The notes below the pieces were generated by a model. It saw only the letters and a program-made list of their open reading frames with translations, searched no databases and was not told where the DNA came from. 64,000 nucleotides of DNA from Clostridium omnivorum (lineage in GTDB: Bacteria > Bacillota > Clostridia > Clostridiales > Clostridiaceae), in assembly GCF_026012015.1 (NCBI RefSeq), contig NZ_BRXR01000001.1, positions 3,694,728 through 3,758,727 on the forward strand, given 5' to 3'. The position numbers and the translations under genes are program-made. Below, in pieces: positions 53,087 through 60,930 of the stretch. Position 1 is the stretch's first letter. Each line of letters begins with the position of its first letter.

Positions 53087-55768
53087 ATGAAAAGAATTGA
53101 TTTGGTATATGAGACACTTAAAAAGCTATATACAGGCAAAGGGTTAAGTGCTGTTGAAATTGCTCATACCTTAAAATTAAGCAGGGCAAATGTTAGTAAT
53201 GATTTAAATAAATTATGCACTGAAGGTAAGGTTTCAAAAAGCTCTGGGAGACCAGTTCTTTTTAATCCTATTGATAACATTGAATATAATGAGGGTGAAA
53301 GTAAAATTGACAGATTTACAAGAGAGAATCAAAGCCTATATACAGCTGTAGAACAGGCTAAAGCAGCAATACTGTATCCACCTAAAGGTATGCATGTACT
53401 TATTTTAGGGGAAACTGGTGTTGGAAAATCTATGTTTGCAGGGCTTATCCATCAATATGCAATTGAAATGAAGCGAATGGAAGAAAAAGCTCCATTTGTA
53501 ACTTTTAACTGCGCAGATTACGCTAATAATCCACAACTTTTAATAAGTCAGCTCTTTGGTACTAAAAAAGGAGCCTATACTGGAGCAGATTCTGATAAGA
53601 TTGGGCTTATAGAAAAAGCAGACGGAGGTATTTTATTTTTAGATGAGGTACATAGACTTCCACCTGAGGGCCAAGAAATGTTTTTTACCTTTATGGATAA
53701 AGGTACTTTTAGAAAACTTGGGGAAACTGAAACGGAGCGCAGAGCGGATGTACTTATTGTTTCAGCAACTACAGAAAGTCCAGAATCAACATTGCTTAAA
53801 ACCTTTACAAGAAGAATACCAATGGTTATTAAAATTCCTAGTCTCTCAGAGAGGACAATGGAAGAAAGATTTTATTTGATAAGTAATTTTTACCGTGAAG
53901 AATCCTTTAGGCTGGATAGAGAGATAATGGTATCAATTAATTCTATGAGAGCTTTTCTTAGCTATTATTGTCCTAACAATATTGGACAGCTTAAAACAGA
54001 CATTCAACTTGCTTGTGCTAAAGCTTATGTTGATTTTGTTTCTAAGAAAAAACAATATATAAAAATTAACAGCACTGATTTGCCTACTTATGTTAGGGAA
54101 GGACTTTATATACAAACTGAACATAGACAAATTTTTAATAAACTTATAGGAATAAATAAGAGATATTGTGTATTTAATAAACTTGAAAATAATTCTCTTC
54201 TTGAAAAACAGAATTATGAAGATTCTATATATGACATGATAGATCATAGAATAGATGAGCTTAGAGATAAAGGTATTCAAGGAGAAACGCTCCAAAAGGA
54301 AATGGAAAAGGACATTGAAGATTATTTTACAAGATACATATACTGCCAAAATCGAAATGTAGACATTACAAATTTGGAAAGTATTATACCTGAAGAAATA
54401 GTAAAAACTGTCCAAGATATTATAAGCTTTAGTGAGGAAAAACTTAATAGGACTTTAAGCCAAAGGGCCTATTATGGTATAGCAGTTCATATATCGAACT
54501 CCTTAGAGAGAATAAAGAGAAATAAACTTATTGTTAACCCCAAGTTGAATAGCATTAGGACAGAATTTGGCAGCGAGTTTAATGTTGCTTTGGATTGCCT
54601 TAAAATAATAGAAAGATCATTAGATGTTACCATGCCTATAGATGAGGCAGGATTTTTAGCAATGTTTTTTGTTTATGACGAAAAAGATATTGAAATGAAT
54701 AACAGTTATGTAAAAGTAATTGTTGTCGCACATGGCAGTTCTACAGCAGCATCTATGGCAGAAGTAGCAAATAAACTATTGGGCATTAACAATGTTATTG
54801 GTATAAATGCTCCATTAGAGGAAAAACCGAAAATAGTACTAAGTAGACTAAAAAATTATATAATTGAGCATGGTATAAAATCTGATGTTTTACTTTTAGT
54901 GGATATGGGTTCTTTAACTACTTTTGGTGAAGAAGTAGAAAAAGATATATGTATTAATGTAAAAACAATTCCGCTTGTTAGTACACTTCATGTAGTAGAG
55001 GCTGCAAGAAAAGCTGCTATGGGATATTCTCTTGAGGAAGTATACAGAGAAACTGTAAATGTGAATAATTTTCTTGAATATGATACTGTACATGATAGGA
55101 CAAAGATTGATAGAAGAGAAAAGCTTGTAATAATAACAATGTGTACCACTGGAGAAGGAAGTGCTATTGCAATAAAGAATCTTTTAGAACAACATTTGGA
55201 ATATGATAAAAGTATCCTGGAGATAATTCCAGTTAATTTGGTTGAAAATGAAAATATATATTCAAGGATAAAAAGCATTAGGGCCGATAGAAACATTATT
55301 TGTATTGTGAGTGCTTTTAATCTTGAAACTAAGCTGCCGCAATTTAGATTAGATGAGGTTTTAAGTCTAAGAGCAATTAAAACCATACAAGGACTTATAG
55401 ATATTGAAATGACTTATATTAAAATGGGTGAAACATTAGAACATCAGCTTAAAAATGTAGAGGGTAGAGAGGCTTTTATAGTTATTAAGAAATGCATTGG
55501 AAGCATAGAGAAAGAAATGAATATAAAAACCGATACTGATATATTAATTGGAGTAACACTGCATATTGGATGTATGATAGACAGAATAAAAAGTGGAGGT
55601 ACTATAATTAAATTTGAAGATAAAGGACAATTTATAGAAACTAATAAAGAGCTATATAATTCAGTTAAAAAATCATGCAAGCTATTAGAAGAAAAGTTCA
55701 ATATACATATCTTTGATGATGAATTATGCCATATAATGAGATTTTTTAATTATAATAACTATTCTTAA
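53087..55768 (+). CDS. levR-like: LevR-type sigma-54 activator with PTS regulatory domains
   Basis: The 893-residue protein combines an N-terminal helix-turn-helix, a sigma-54 AAA+ domain (Walker A GETGVGKS at 108-115, GAYTGA sigma-54 loop at 162-167, Walker B ILFLDE at 182-187), a PRD, an EIIA(Man)-like domain (VVAHGSS, H549), an EIIB(Gat)-like domain (C686) and a second PRD. This is LevR order. PTS phosphorylation of the PRD and EIIA His tunes activity. It is expected to activate the two sigma-54 promoters just downstream. It is transcribed alone and ends in a terminator. The helix-turn-helix is at the N-terminus. Confidence 0.92.
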   Translation: MKRIDLVYETLKKLYTGKGLSAVEIAHTLKLSRANVSNDLNKLCTEGKVSKSSGRPVLFNPIDNIEYNEGESKIDRFTRENQSLYTAVEQAKAAILYPPKGMHVLILGETGVGKSMFAGLIHQYAIEMKRMEEKAPFVTFNCADYANNPQLLISQLFGTKKGAYTGADSDKIGLIEKADGGILFLDEVHRLPPEGQEMFFTFMDKGTFRKLGETETERRADVLIVSATTESPESTLLKTFTRRIPMVIKIPSLSERTMEERFYLISNFYREESFRLDREIMVSINSMRAFLSYYCPNNIGQLKTDIQLACAKAYVDFVSKKKQYIKINSTDLPTYVREGLYIQTEHRQIFNKLIGINKRYCVFNKLENNSLLEKQNYEDSIYDMIDHRIDELRDKGIQGETLQKEMEKDIEDYFTRYIYCQNRNVDITNLESIIPEEIVKTVQDIISFSEEKLNRTLSQRAYYGIAVHISNSLERIKRNKLIVNPKLNSIRTEFGSEFNVALDCLKIIERSLDVTMPIDEAGFLAMFFVYDEKDIEMNNSYVKVIVVAHGSSTAASMAEVANKLLGINNVIGINAPLEEKPKIVLSRLKNYIIEHGIKSDVLLLVDMGSLTTFGEEVEKDICINVKTIPLVSTLHVVEAARKAAMGYSLEEVYRETVNVNNFLEYDTVHDRTKIDRREKLVIITMCTTGEGSAIAIKNLLEQHLEYDKSILEIIPVNLVENENIYSRIKSIRADRNIICIVSAFNLETKLPQFRLDEVLSLRAIKTIQGLIDIEMTYIKMGETLEHQLKNVEGREAFIVIKKCIGSIEKEMNIKTDTDILIGVTLHIGCMIDRIKSGGTIIKFEDKGQFIETNKELYNSVKKSCKLLEEKFNIHIFDDELCHIMRFFNYNNYS

Positions 55769-55778
55769 TTTATATTGT

Positions 55779-55804
55779 GCGGCAGCTAATGCCGCTATTT
55801 TTAT
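55779..55804 (+). terminator. Intrinsic terminator of the activator gene
   Basis: GCGGCA-gctaa-TGCCGC is a perfect 6-bp stem followed by TATTTTTAT. Confidence 0.82.
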
Positions 55805-55822
55805 AAAACAAAAATTTTTTGT

Positions 55823-55911
55823 AAAACACAATAGCATTAGTGTTTTGTCATTATAAGTCAAAGCGAGCTAAAACATTAAATTCCCCTCTAGTGTTTTGGC
55901 ATGATAATTGC
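55823..55911 (+). promoter_or_regulatory. Sigma-54 promoter and upstream activator sites of the EIIA gene
   Basis: TTGGCATGATAATTGC at 55896-55911 fits the -24/-12 consensus, with ten bases between GG and GC. An inverted repeat AAAACAC/GTGTTTT at 55823-55846 lies about 60 bases upstream, and a second, weaker AAAACATT/AGTGTTTT pair overlaps the -24 box. These are probable binding sites for the LevR-type activator. Confidence 0.8.
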
Positions 55912-55984
55912 GATAAGTATAGCTTATAGTTATATAACTACAAGTATTAGCAAAATACTTATTGTTAAAGAAAGGATGTTAGAT

Positions 55985-56299
55985 ATGGATTATCAAGAAA
56001 TAATACTTCAAATAATAGTAAGTGGAGGAAATGCAAGAAGTCATGCTATGGAGGCAATTCAATTTGCTAAATCTGAAAAGTTTGATGCTGCAAGAGAAGC
56101 GCTTGTGAAATGTGATGAAGAATTAGCAGATGCTCATAAAGTGCAGACACATCTAATTCAAGAGGAAGCTGCAGGAAATCCTAGTGAAATTACATTACTA
56201 ATGGTGCATGCACAAGATCATCTTATGAATGCTATAACTATTAAAGATATGGCTCAAGAATTTGTAGATATGTATGAAAAAGTATTTAGAAATAAATGA
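55985..56299 (+). CDS. PTS lactose/cellobiose-family EIIA
   Basis: The start is ATG 55985, eight bases after AAAGGA; a longer in-frame reading would begin inside the sigma-54 promoter. The 104-residue protein has the EIIA(Lac) fold with phosphorylatable His in MVHAQDHLM (H75 or H79) and the Gly-Asn-rich SGGNARSHAMEA turn. It receives phosphate from HPr and passes it to EIIB. It is the first of the three PTS genes but sits behind its own sigma-54 promoter, with a separate promoter for EIIB-EIIC. Confidence 0.92.
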   Translation: MDYQEIILQIIVSGGNARSHAMEAIQFAKSEKFDAAREALVKCDEELADAHKVQTHLIQEEAAGNPSEITLLMVHAQDHLMNAITIKDMAQEFVDMYEKVFRNK

Positions 56300-56304
56300 A
56301 AGTT

Positions 56305-56498
56305 AAAACACTAAACAAAAAAGTGTTTTAAAGGAAACCAAAGATATGAAAAAGCAAAACACTAACAATAATGTTGAAACACTAAATATTCATTTCAAAA
56401 CAATAGTAGAATTTAATAGCTAAAAGTTAATAAAAACACATAAAAAATTTAAATATTATACGGGTTTTCATTAAAATGTGTTTTGGCACGATAGTTGC
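56305..56498 (+). promoter_or_regulatory. Sigma-54 promoter and activator repeats of the EIIB-EIIC operon
   Basis: TTGGCACGATAGTTGC (56483-56498) is a consensus -24/-12 box. Upstream, AAAACACT/AGTGTTTT is an inverted repeat at 56305-56329, and AAACACTAA recurs at 56306, 56357 and 56377 (spacings 51 and 20, about five and two helical turns). The same motif is in the EIIA promoter, which supports one activator for both. Confidence 0.78.
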
Positions 56499-56537
56499 TA
56501 AAGTAAATACCATAAGTCAAAGAAAGGAGAGGTGATT

Positions 56538-56855
56538 ATGAAAAGGATAACACTAGTATGCGGGGCTGGAATGTCTACAAGCCTCCTAGTTAAAAAGATG
56601 GATTCTGCTGCTGCAAAGGAAGGTATTGAAGTTAAGATTATAGCAGTAGCAGAAGCGGACTTGAAACACCACATTGATGAGACAGATGTTTTACTCCTTG
56701 GTCCACAAGTTAGATTTTTACTAAATAAATATAAATCAGCTTATGAGCCAAAGGGTATTGTTGTTGAAGTTATAAACAGTGTGGATTATGGAATGATGAA
56801 CGGAGAAAAAGTACTAAAACATGCTTTAAGTCTTTTTAAGGACAATACGGACTAG
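56538..56855 (+). CDS. PTS lactose/cellobiose-family EIIB
   Basis: ATG 56538 is eight bases after AAAGGAG; a GTG six bases upstream is too close. The 105-residue protein opens MKRITLVCGAGMSTSLLVKKM, with the phosphorylated Cys8 and the P-loop of the EIIB(Cel) family. It takes phosphate from EIIA His and gives it to the sugar at EIIC. EIIC follows after 50 bases with its own GGGGGG site. Confidence 0.92.
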   Translation: MKRITLVCGAGMSTSLLVKKMDSAAAKEGIEVKIIAVAEADLKHHIDETDVLLLGPQVRFLLNKYKSAYEPKGIVVEVINSVDYGMMNGEKVLKHALSLFKDNTD

Positions 56856-56905
56856 CAGCAAGGGGCTTTATGAATTTATAAATTGATTCTATTGGGGGGA
56901 ATTTT

Positions 56906-58198
56906 ATGAAAAAGATTATTGAGTTCCTGGAAAAGTACTTTGTACCTGTAGCAGGAAAAATTGGGTCGCAGAGACATCTTGTAGCAATTCGTGATGGTTT
57001 TGTAGCAATTATGCCATTAATTCTTGTTGGTTCATTAGCCGTATTATTTAATAATTTTCCAATACCAGGTTGGGCGGATTTCATGAAGGGAATCTTCGGA
57101 GAAAAGTGGAATTCCTTTGGAGGAACACTATGGAATGGAACTTTTGCCATAATGTCGCTCTTAGTTGTATTTACAATTAGCTATAACCTAGCAAAATCTT
57201 ATGACCAAGATGGTCTTATGTCCGGAGTTGTATCCTTTGGAGCACTTCTCATGCTGTATGCTGGTTCAGCTAAGGATTGGGCACTACCTTTTGCATACCT
57301 TGGAGCACAAGGGCTATTTGTTGCTTTATTTGTATCACTTGCAGCTACAGAAATTTTTGTAAGGCTTATGCGTAATAAGAAACTAATAATAAAAATGCCT
57401 GATTCAGTACCACCGGCAGTAGGGAGATCCTTTGCAGCTTTAATTCCGGCATTTGTTACTCTTGTAATATTTGGAGCATTAAAGATAGTGTTAGATGTGT
57501 TTGGAATTCCTGATATACACAAATTTATATTTGATATTATTCAACAGCCACTACTAGGATTAGCAGGTACGCTAGGTGCTGCACTTCTTGTAGTTTTCCT
57601 AGTACATTTACTATGGTTCTTTGGATTGCATGGAACAAATATACTGCTCCCAATAACCACTGCGCTATTCCTACCACTTATGGAAGCTAATGTTAAGGCC
57701 TTCCAGACCGGAGCAGCTCCACAAAATATAGTTACCTCATCATTCTTTGACACTTTTGTATACATGGGTGGAGCAGGTACATCAATATGTCTTCTTGCAG
57801 CAATGCTTTTAGTTGGTAAGAGAGAAGATAACAAAGCAAAAGCTAAGCTTGGCATAGGCCCAGCGGCATTTAATATTAATGAGCCTGTTTTATTTGGTGT
57901 TCCACTAGTATTAAATCCAATATACGCTATACCATTTATCTTAACTCCACTAATTCTAACTGTAGTAAGTTATGGTGCCATGGCAATTGGATTAGTTCCA
58001 AAAACAATAGCTGTTGTTCACTGGACAATGCCACCTATAATAAGCGGTTTCTTAGCTACAGGTTCAATAAGGGGAATTATATTACAACTAGTAAATATAG
58101 CTATAGGAATTATCATGTATATTCCTTTTGTAGCAGTTGCTGAAAAACATGCAAATGAATTAGAAGTAGCAGCTGGTTCTCAATCAGTAGATCTATAA
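56906..58198 (+). CDS. PTS lactose/cellobiose-family EIIC
   Basis: The 430-residue permease has about ten membrane helices and EIIC(Cel) signatures: MPLILVGSLAVLFNNFP, the LLWFFGLHGTN motif and FNINEPVLFGVPLVLNP with the substrate-contacting Glu. It imports and phosphorylates a sugar, by family a beta-glucoside, chitobiose or lactose type. No phospho-glycosidase gene is adjacent, which is unusual for this family. The next genes on the strand are for pseudouridine breakdown. A terminator follows. Confidence 0.93.
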   Translation: MKKIIEFLEKYFVPVAGKIGSQRHLVAIRDGFVAIMPLILVGSLAVLFNNFPIPGWADFMKGIFGEKWNSFGGTLWNGTFAIMSLLVVFTISYNLAKSYDQDGLMSGVVSFGALLMLYAGSAKDWALPFAYLGAQGLFVALFVSLAATEIFVRLMRNKKLIIKMPDSVPPAVGRSFAALIPAFVTLVIFGALKIVLDVFGIPDIHKFIFDIIQQPLLGLAGTLGAALLVVFLVHLLWFFGLHGTNILLPITTALFLPLMEANVKAFQTGAAPQNIVTSSFFDTFVYMGGAGTSICLLAAMLLVGKREDNKAKAKLGIGPAAFNINEPVLFGVPLVLNPIYAIPFILTPLILTVVSYGAMAIGLVPKTIAVVHWTMPPIISGFLATGSIRGIILQLVNIAIGIIMYIPFVAVAEKHANELEVAAGSQSVDL

Positions 58199-58243
58199 TT
58201 TTAAATAAGTCAAATGAAATTTATTAATATAATTTTTTAGCAT

Positions 58244-58275
58244 AAGTGCAGTGAAAGCTGCACTTTTATTTATTT
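58244..58275 (+). terminator. Intrinsic terminator of the PTS operon
   Basis: AAGTGCAG-tgaaag-CTGCACTT is a perfect 8-bp stem followed by TTATTTATTTT. Confidence 0.8.
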
Positions 58276-58457
58276 TAATGAAGCCCTAATCCATAAAAAA
58301 TAGGCTTTCGTATAATTAAAGAAGGTAGGAAAATACTTTATTTATATTTAAGCTTAAAATTTATCTATAGAATACCCTTGAAAAGAATAATAAATAGTGA
58401 TATTATAATATCATAAACTAATGTTTAAAAAATAAGCATAAGTTAAGGAGATGGCTT

Positions 58458-59552
58458 ATGACAAATAGAGAAAAAGAAATACTAAAATTATTAAGAAAGA
58501 ACCCCATGATTTCACAAAATGAACTAGCAGACATGTTAGGTATAGCTAGATCTTCAGCTGCTGTTCATATAACTAATTTGATTAAAAAAGGGTATATACT
58601 AGGAAAAGGCTATATCTTAAACGAGGAAGACTATGTAACCGTAATAGGAGGAGTTAACATAGATATGGTTGGCTTCCCTGAGAAACAACTTATTGTTCAT
58701 GATTCTAACCCTGGAAAAGTTAAGATTTCCTTAGGGGGAGTGGGAAGGAACATAGCTGAGAACTTAGTTAGGCTTGGATTGCACACAAAACTCATAAGTG
58801 TAGTTGGAGATGATGTGTATGGAGCTAAGGTAATTGAAGAGGCAAGAAATTTAGGCCTTGATATGAAGGACTCACTAGTGCTTAAAGGACAGCAGACCTC
58901 AACTTACATGGCTATACTTGATGAAAAGGGCGATATGTCAGTGGCGATAGCATACATGGATATTTATGATAACCTTAGTGTTGATTTCATAAAGGAAAAA
59001 AAGCATGTTGTAGAAAATTCAAGACTTTGTATTATTGATACAAACATACCTAAAGATGTAATAGAATATACAGTAACCACTAATAAGAAAACCGATTTCT
59101 TTTTAGATACTGTATCTACAACTAAGGCTATGAAGGTTAAAAATCTTATTGGATATTTTCATACAATTAAACCTAATAAAATTGAAGCTGAAATGTTATC
59201 AGGAATAGAAATTAATACAGAAGAAGACTTAAAAAGAGCTTCGTATTACTTTTTAAATAAAGGGGTAAAAAGAGTTTTTATAAGTCTAGGTGAACAAGGT
59301 GTGTATTATGATGATGGAACAGATAGCAGGCAGATAAAGACTCCAAAGATTAATGTTGTTAATGCTACGGGAGCCGGTGATGCATTTATAGCTGCTTTAG
59401 CTTATAGCCACTACAGTGATTTTGATATTGATTATAGTACTCGATTTGCAATAGGTGCTTCAGTACTTGCACTTTCTCATGAAGAAACCATTAATCCTAA
59501 TATGTCGGTGGAAAATATAACTAATAGGATAAAAGAACTCAATTTAATTTAA
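58458..59552 (+). CDS. psuK: Pseudouridine kinase with N-terminal helix-turn-helix
   Basis: The 364-residue protein has an N-terminal winged helix (EKEILKLLRKNPMISQNELA ... SSAAVHITNLIKKG) fused to a PfkB-family kinase. The kinase has GGVNIDMVGFPE, SLGGVGRNIAENLVRLGL and the catalytic NATGAGDAFIAAL. It phosphorylates pseudouridine to pseudouridine 5'-phosphate. The wHTH may let it repress its own operon, as in related kinases. The next gene, after 58 bases, is pseudouridine-5'-phosphate glycosidase, which supports the assignment. AAGGAGATGGCTT precedes ATG 58458. Confidence 0.88.
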   Translation: MTNREKEILKLLRKNPMISQNELADMLGIARSSAAVHITNLIKKGYILGKGYILNEEDYVTVIGGVNIDMVGFPEKQLIVHDSNPGKVKISLGGVGRNIAENLVRLGLHTKLISVVGDDVYGAKVIEEARNLGLDMKDSLVLKGQQTSTYMAILDEKGDMSVAIAYMDIYDNLSVDFIKEKKHVVENSRLCIIDTNIPKDVIEYTVTTNKKTDFFLDTVSTTKAMKVKNLIGYFHTIKPNKIEAEMLSGIEINTEEDLKRASYYFLNKGVKRVFISLGEQGVYYDDGTDSRQIKTPKINVVNATGAGDAFIAALAYSHYSDFDIDYSTRFAIGASVLALSHEETINPNMSVENITNRIKELNLI

Positions 59553-59610
59553 GTATATATAAATATTAATAATATATATAAAATTATATAAACATAAAGG
59601 GAGGATAATT

Positions 59611-60531
59611 ATGTTAGAAAAATATTTAGATATTAACCCAGAGGTAGCACAAGCATTAAAGGAAGGAAAGCCAGTAGTAGCTCTAGAATCAACAATAATA
59701 TCACATGGTATGCCATATCCTAAGAATGTTGAAACTGCACTAGAAGTTGAAAGAATAGTAAGAGAAAATGGAGCTGTACCAGCTACAATTGCTATTATAA
59801 AAGGAAAAATAAAAGTTGGAGTAACAAGAGAAGAATTAGAATTCCTTGGTACTGGTAAAAATATTCTAAAAACAAGCAGAAGAGACTTACCAATAATACT
59901 AGCAAAAGGATTAGATGGAGCTACAACTGTTGCTACAACAATGATAGCTGCAGAATTAGCAGGAATAAAATTATTTGTTACAGGAGGTATTGGCGGAGTT
60001 CATAGGGGAGCACAAGAAACATTTGATATTTCTGCAGACCTTCAAGAACTTGCACATACAAATGTTGCAGTAGTTTGTGCTGGTGCAAAGTCCATTTTAG
60101 ATATAGGACTAACTTTAGAATACCTTGAAACAAATGGTGTGCCTGTTTTAGGATTTGGTACAGATGAAATGCCAGCCTTCTATACTAGAAAGAGTGGTTT
60201 TGGTGTAGATTACAGAATAGATTCACCAGCAGAAGTTGCTAGTGCAGCTAAAGCAAAATGGGATTTAGGCTTAAATGGTGGAATGGTAATAGCAAATCCA
60301 ATACCAGAACAATATCAAATGGATTACGATACTATTACTAATGCTATAGAGAGTGCTTTAAAAGAAGCTGAAGAAAAAGGTGTTAAGGGAAAAGAAACTA
60401 CTCCTTTCTTACTTGCTAAAGTCAAGGAAATTACTGGTGGAGCTAGCTTAGAATCAAATATACAACTTGTTTATAATAATGCAAGAGTTGGTTCTAAGAT
60501 AGCTGTTGAACTTGCTAAGCTTGAAAAATAG
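59611..60531 (+). CDS. psuG: Pseudouridine-5'-phosphate glycosidase
   Basis: The 306-residue enzyme reversibly cleaves the C-glycosidic bond of pseudouridine 5'-phosphate to uracil and ribose 5-phosphate. Signatures include [62 protein letters not shown] and [16 protein letters not shown]. The length matches the PsuG/IndA family. It follows psuK in an operon for nucleoside breakdown. AGGGAGGATAATT precedes ATG 59611. Confidence 0.96.
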   Translation: MLEKYLDINPEVAQALKEGKPVVALESTIISHGMPYPKNVETALEVERIVRENGAVPATIAIIKGKIKVGVTREELEFLGTGKNILKTSRRDLPIILAKGLDGATTVATTMIAAELAGIKLFVTGGIGGVHRGAQETFDISADLQELAHTNVAVVCAGAKSILDIGLTLEYLETNGVPVLGFGTDEMPAFYTRKSGFGVDYRIDSPAEVASAAKAKWDLGLNGGMVIANPIPEQYQMDYDTITNAIESALKEAEEKGVKGKETTPFLLAKVKEITGGASLESNIQLVYNNARVGSKIAVELAKLEK

Positions 60532-60568
60532 AAATTATTAATGATTCCATAGTTTTATACTCACATAT

Positions 60569-60607
60569 ATAGTCCGTGGCTCTGTTTATGAGACATGGAC
60601 TATTTTT
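60569..60607 (+). terminator. Probable terminator of psuG
   Basis: ATAGTCC and GGACTAT arms form a stem with a partly paired interior (TG..CT/AG..CA), followed by TTTTTA. Confidence 0.65.
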
Positions 60608-60813
60608 AAATCATAAGTGTTAATAAAATAACAAAGTCGCGAGGAGATATAAGGGGAAAAATGTTGAAAAATAGTTTAATAAGCAATGTCTAATTTGATA
60701 AAAGTGGAAAAGAATTTTATTGGTATTTGATGATTTTAACGTATATCTCCAACTTATCTCTGAAAACAATTACATAACAAGGCTTTGCACAGAAAAGTGA
60801 TTAGAAAAATAAT

Positions 60814-60831
60814 TTGTTAAAAAAATATCAA
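60814..60831 (+). promoter_or_regulatory. Rex-like operator upstream of adhE
   Basis: TTGTTAA-N5-TATCAA agrees with the Rex box TTGTTAANNNNTTAACAA at all but two fixed positions. It lies about 25 bases before a TATAAT sequence. Rex represses adhE-type genes when NADH/NAD is low, so redox control is likely. Confidence 0.6.
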
Positions 60832-60930
60832 AAAACTATTGCATTCTTATAAAATATAATATACAATAAAGTTGGTTGTTAAAGTTTTAACTATCATTTG
60901 CACTAAAATTTAGTAAAGAGGTGTATAAAT

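Larger units (their letters stand above)
60532..60930. other. Intergenic region upstream of adhE
   Basis: This 399-bp gap begins with the psuG terminator hairpin (60569-60607). A 9-bp inverted repeat GGAGATATA/TATATCTCC (60643-60651 and 60742-60750) spans about 90 bases, and a Rex-like box follows at 60814. A possible TATAAT box lies at 60855-60860. No coding sequence is evident. Confidence 0.6.

Noticed and set aside
53933-54415. 160-codon antisense frame inside the LevR-like gene
   Set aside because: Phe/Ile/Tyr-rich composition mirrors the A/T-rich codons of the sense gene; there is no start signal or family match.
56346-56423. 25-codon ORF (MKKQNTNNNVETLNIHF...) with AAGGA upstream in the EIIA-EIIB gap
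   Set aside because: It coincides with the AAACACTAA activator repeats, has Asn/Lys-rich composition expected from A/T-rich DNA and no family resemblance; regulatory DNA explains the sequence better.
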